This document shows positions 6,551 through 9,283 of a DNA stretch of 9,283 bases, in pieces. The stretch is from NCBI GenBank assembly GCA_031270215.1, contig JAISYB010000009.1:1-9283 (forward strand), read 5' to 3'. This stretch comes from Streptococcaceae bacterium (GTDB taxonomy: Bacteria; Bacillota; Bacilli; Lactobacillales; Streptococcaceae). The translations under genes were made by a program, and so were the position numbers. The stretch's first letter is position 1, and every line of letters begins with the position of its first letter. Below the pieces are notes generated by a model. That model was given only the letters and a program-made list of their open reading frames with translations. It had not been told where the DNA came from and ran no database searches.

Positions 6551-7937
6551 TGAACGAACGAACGAACGAACGAACGAACGAACGAACGAACGAACGAACG
6601 AACGAACGAACGAACGAACGAACGAACGAACGAACGAAATAAAGATAACTAGAGTTATCAAAAAAGAGAAACGACTAACGATTGAGTTTAGTGTTTCTCA
6701 TTCAATTCAAAAATATTTCAAAACAGATGATTTTTGGTGTGAGTATGCTGAAGAGATTGAGGCAGTTCCTAACTCAATTGCAGTTATTCCATTTTTAGTC
6801 AATGTTTTACCAATTGCTTGGATTTTGGATATTGAAATATTTGTGGATGAGCTAGATCAATCATTTTTGGATTCAATTCAACATTTTAAACAGGGCTATA
6901 TTGATTTATATCCAGAACTAGATTTTAAAGGTGAAATTTCTGTAGGGGAAACTGTTTTTAATCAATCACTGAAAAACAACACTCAGAAAGGACTTCTGTT
7001 TTCTGGTGGTGTAGATGCGACCAGCAGTTTGATTCAATTAATTGAATCGGGCGAGAAACCCGAACTCATTACGATATGGGGTTCTGATATTCCATCCGAT
7101 GATTTAGAAGGATGGACAAATAAATATTCGATTACTAAGTCAATGGGTCAAGAGTTAGAGTGTCCATGTACATATATCCAAACAAACTTTAGGAAGTTTT
7201 TGAATGAAGGCGACTTAGGCTTACTGGTCAAAAAACAAATCAACGATGGTTGGTGGCATGGTTTACAGCATGGAATTGGCTTGATTGGCTTAGCAGCACC
7301 GATTACCTATTTACATGGCATTAGCGAATTATACATTTCAAGCTCTAAATCAACGGATGAAGCTGGAAGAGTTGCAAATATTGATACAATTGTTAACTTT
7401 CTTCGATTTAATCAGACGAATGTTATCAATTATCAAGCTGATATGTCACGTTGGGAGAAACAAAAGTTGCTTGGAGGCTATGTGGATAAAAATAACTTAG
7501 AATTACCGATTCATGTTTGTTGGATAACAACTTCAGGTTTAAATTGTCTGAATTGTGAAAAATGCTTCAGAACGGCTTTGATTTTTATACTAAATAATGT
7601 GCCTTTATATAAAGTGAATTTAGGACATTTTTCAAGTGCTAATTTTACCAATCAATTTTTCAAAAAAATCTTACCTGCCTTAGCTGGAGGTCCAGAACTT
7701 GTTACTAAGACTTGGCGGTCAATATTTAAAGCTGCTGAAGAGAAGAATGATGTTTTACAGACGTATCATTTGGAATGGATGCACCTGTTTGATTTTGAAA
7801 AAGCGATCAAGAAAGAAAGAGTGAAGTTTCAGATAAAGGCGTTGTTTTTACGCCCGATCATATGGACGTATCAAAATACTTTAAAGCAAAGTAATGTTAT
7901 CAAAAAAGGGATAGATAAATTATTAGGTCAAAATTAA
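6540..7937 (+). CDS. QueC/ExsB-like PP-loop ATPase, likely phase-variable, ON frame
   Basis: A 465-residue protein from ATG 6540. Residues 5-32 are seven ERTN units encoded by the GAAC repeat. About 34-150 is a beta-rich N-terminal domain without recognisable motifs. GLLFSGGVDATSS (151-163) is the PP-loop that binds ATP in the adenine nucleotide alpha-hydrolase-like fold; the usual SGGxD(S/T) has Ala at 160. Cys327, Cys336, Cys339 and Cys342 form C-x8-C-x2-C-x2-C, the spacing of the QueC zinc site, within NCLNCEKCFRTA. QueC converts a carboxylate to an amide and then a nitrile using ATP in the queuosine pathway. This protein is about twice QueC's length, with extra N- and C-terminal regions, and no queuosine genes are nearby. 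It probably belongs to a QueC-related family of unknown function and may modify a carboxylated sugar (inference). No in-frame ATG occurs after the repeat until Met202, past the PP-loop, so there is no obvious rescue start. Confidence 0.82.
   Translation: MAIIERTNERTNERTNERTNERTNERTNERTNEIKITRVIKKEKRLTIEFSVSHSIQKYFKTDDFWCEYAEEIEAVPNSIAVIPFLVNVLPIAWILDIEIFVDELDQSFLDSIQHFKQGYIDLYPELDFKGEISVGETVFNQSLKNNTQKGLLFSGGVDATSSLIQLIESGEKPELITIWGSDIPSDDLEGWTNKYSITKSMGQELECPCTYIQTNFRKFLNEGDLGLLVKKQINDGWWHGLQHGIGLIGLAAPITYLHGISELYISSSKSTDEAGRVANIDTIVNFLRFNQTNVINYQADMSRWEKQKLLGGYVDKNNLELPIHVCWITTSGLNCLNCEKCFRTALIFILNNVPLYKVNLGHFSSANFTNQFFKKILPALAGGPELVTKTWRSIFKAAEEKNDVLQTYHLEWMHLFDFEKAIKKERVKFQIKALFLRPIIWTYQNTLKQSNVIKKGIDKLLGQN
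6552..6638 (+). repeat. Tetranucleotide simple sequence repeat (GAAC)21 plus GAA
   Basis: Twenty-one perfect uninterrupted GAAC copies (6552-6635) plus a partial copy (6636-6638) begin at codon 5 of the PP-loop gene. Because 4 is not a multiple of 3, each gain or loss of a unit shifts the frame. Every three units encode Glu-Arg-Thr-Asn, and the repeat has no stop in any frame of this strand. At 20 copies the downstream frame meets TAA at 6640-6642; at 22 copies it meets TAG at 6650-6652. Only 21 plus or minus multiples of 3 are open. This is the known structure of slipped-strand contingency loci, best studied in Haemophilus, Neisseria and Moraxella. Confidence 0.97.
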
Positions 7938-7964
7938 TCAATTAAAAGTATGAAAGGATAGAGA

Positions 7965-9283
7965 ATGAGTAATAATAAAAATTTAAGCATCAATCTGATT
8001 ACTTCAGTCTTTACTTTTATAGTAACGATTCTCTTTTCTTTCTTTTTATCGCCTTATTTGGTTAAGCACGTCGGTGTTGAAGCCAACGGATTTGTTACTT
8101 TAGCGAATAATGCAATCCAAATTATTTCAATAATCTCAATTGCGATTAATTCAATGAGCAGTCGATTTATAACAATAGAACTTGTCAGTGGCAATCTAAA
8201 AAAAGCAAATGAATATTATTCGTCAACTTTTTTCGGGAACGTTTTAGTCTTTCTTATTACGGTAATTCCAGTGACATTAATCATTATATTTCTTGAAAAA
8301 TTTATTCAAGTGTCGCCATCTCTGGTTAGCTCTGTTAAAATATTGTTTACACTTTGCTTTCTTAACTATTACTTAAACACTTGTACACCAAATTTCCAAG
8401 TTGCTATTTTTTCGCAAAACAAACTATATCTACAATCAATAGGGACATTAGCTCAAAATATCCTTAAAATTTCATTGATTTGTCTGATGTTTGGATTATT
8501 ACCTGTTGATATTGTGACGATTGGGATTGCAACTTTAGTTGCAACACTGTTTTATCAAATTTTTCTATTTGTGGCAAAAGAACGTCTTTTATCTAGTTTA
8601 AAAGTGTCAGTGAAATGGATTAAATGGCGACGTTTATGGGAAATCGTTTCATCTGGATTTTGGAATTCAATCAATCAAATTTCATTATTGATGTTACAAG
8701 AATTAGATGTTTTGATTGCGAATGTGCTATTAGGTGTTACTGATATGGGGATTATTGCAATTGTCAAGATTGTACCGATAACGATGAGCAGCTTAGCTGC
8801 AACACTTTCGAATTTATTTATGCCAACATTGACAATCACATTTGCCAAAAATGATTTGAAAGGAATGAAAAAAGAGTTATTTAAAGCAGGGAAGTTAATG
8901 CTTTTATTTCTGACAATTCCTTATGCAGGTTTTATTTGTTTTGGGAATGCTTTTTTCAAGCTTTGGATGCCAGAACTAGATGCGAATCAATTAGTAATGT
9001 TGTCAGTGATTTCATCATTAAGTTTATTTTTTACATTTGGGATTCAGCCATTATATCAAGTTTTTGGTGTGATTAATCGTTTGAAAGAAAATAGTTTAGT
9101 TATTTTTGCTTCTGGCATTTTGACACTTTTGGTTGAAATTATTTTATTGAAAACAACAAATTTAGGTTTAATTGCAATCTGCGGTGTATCTTCTGTTATT
9201 AGTATTTTGAAAAATATGCTTTTTGTCGTACCCTTTGGTGGAAAATATTTAGGATTTAAGAAAAGAACTTTTTTTCCTCTTGT
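7965..9283 (+). CDS. Wzx-type polysaccharide flippase, C-terminus outside window
   Basis: The frame opens at ATG 7965, 6 bases after AAAGGA, and stays open to the right edge: 439 codons with no stop. The product begins MSNNKNLSINLITSVF and is hydrophobic throughout, with repeated membrane spans separated by short basic loops, for example SVFTFIVTILFSFFLSPYLV (14-33) and a segment before GVEANGFVTLANN. The segment SPYLVKHVGVEANGFV resembles the start of Wzx/MATE-like transporters of the polysaccharide export superfamily (usually 12-14 spans and 420-500 residues), so only a little is missing. By family knowledge it flips the undecaprenyl-linked repeat unit to the outer face of the membrane. It lies 27 bases after the PP-loop gene with no terminator between, so its mRNA level may depend on read-through of the phase-variable gene. 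Confidence 0.88.
   Translation, partial: MSNNKNLSINLITSVFTFIVTILFSFFLSPYLVKHVGVEANGFVTLANNAIQIISIISIAINSMSSRFITIELVSGNLKKANEYYSSTFFGNVLVFLITVIPVTLIIIFLEKFIQVSPSLVSSVKILFTLCFLNYYLNTCTPNFQVAIFSQNKLYLQSIGTLAQNILKISLICLMFGLLPVDIVTIGIATLVATLFYQIFLFVAKERLLSSLKVSVKWIKWRRLWEIVSSGFWNSINQISLLMLQELDVLIANVLLGVTDMGIIAIVKIVPITMSSLAATLSNLFMPTLTITFAKNDLKGMKKELFKAGKLMLLFLTIPYAGFICFGNAFFKLWMPELDANQLVMLSVISSLSLFFTFGIQPLYQVFGVINRLKENSLVIFASGILTLLVEIILLKTTNLGLIAICGVSSVISILKNMLFVVPFGGKYLGFKKRTFFPL

Noticed and set aside
6552..6638. CRISPR or iteron array
   Set aside because: The repeat unit is only 4 bases with no spacers and is in frame within a gene, so a microsatellite explains it fully.
7315..7500. Overlapping + strand open frame of 61 codons inside the PP-loop gene
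   Set aside because: It lies fully inside the PP-loop gene in another frame and has no motif or start support.
7938..7964. Terminator between the PP-loop gene and the flippase gene
   Set aside because: The 27-base gap has no inverted repeat with a T run; it holds only the flippase ribosome binding site.

Overview
The window is an AT-rich, low-GC Gram-positive (Firmicutes, most likely Lactobacillales) segment from the middle of an exopolysaccharide or capsule biosynthesis cluster. Strong purine-rich ribosome binding sites, GTG and TTG starts, an exported protein with a Gram-positive style signal peptide and pilin-like domains, and tightly packed genes all on the + strand support this. Genus cannot be decided from the sequence. 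Both ends are cut inside genes: a glycosyltransferase tail on the left and a polysaccharide flippase lacking its C-terminus on the right.

Layout: (1) end of a GT4-type glycosyltransferase, 1-231; (2) GT2 glycosyltransferase, 274-1263; (3) DUF2142-type polytopic membrane protein, 1260-2603, overlapping gene 2 by 4 bases; (4) exported, membrane-anchored, pilin-like (SpaA/Cna-B-like) protein, 2619-4436; (5) second GT2 glycosyltransferase, 4426-5406, overlapping gene 4 by 11 bases; (6) polysaccharide pyruvyl transferase family protein, 5419-6519; (7) QueC/ExsB-like PP-loop protein, 6540-7937, whose fifth codon begins a long tetranucleotide repeat; (8) Wzx-type flippase, 7965 to the end. Gaps never exceed about 45 bases and no terminator is visible, so this reads as one operon. 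Genes 2 and 5 add sugars, gene 6 probably adds a pyruvyl ketal, gene 8 exports the lipid-linked unit, and genes 3 and 4 are membrane and surface components of unclear role.

The most striking element is 21 uninterrupted copies of GAAC (6552-6635, plus a partial copy) directly after the start of gene 7. With 21 copies the gene is in frame and the repeat encodes seven ERTN units. Losing one copy gives a TAA at once; gaining one gives a TAG within a few codons. This is the architecture of a slipped-strand phase-variation ON/OFF switch, here placed on a PP-loop enzyme rather than on a glycosyltransferase. The gene keeps a QueC-type four-cysteine zinc motif but sits with no visible queuosine genes. 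Since QueC activates a carboxylate with ATP and amidates it, a phase-variable amidation of a carboxylated sugar is an attractive but unproven role.

Secondary points of interest are a near-consensus promoter overlapping the gene 7 start and running into the repeat, a perfect 13-base-arm inverted repeat inside the pyruvyl transferase gene, and a pilin-like protein that lacks a proper sorting signal and the usual isopeptide-catalysing glutamate, yet carries an internal LPKTG.
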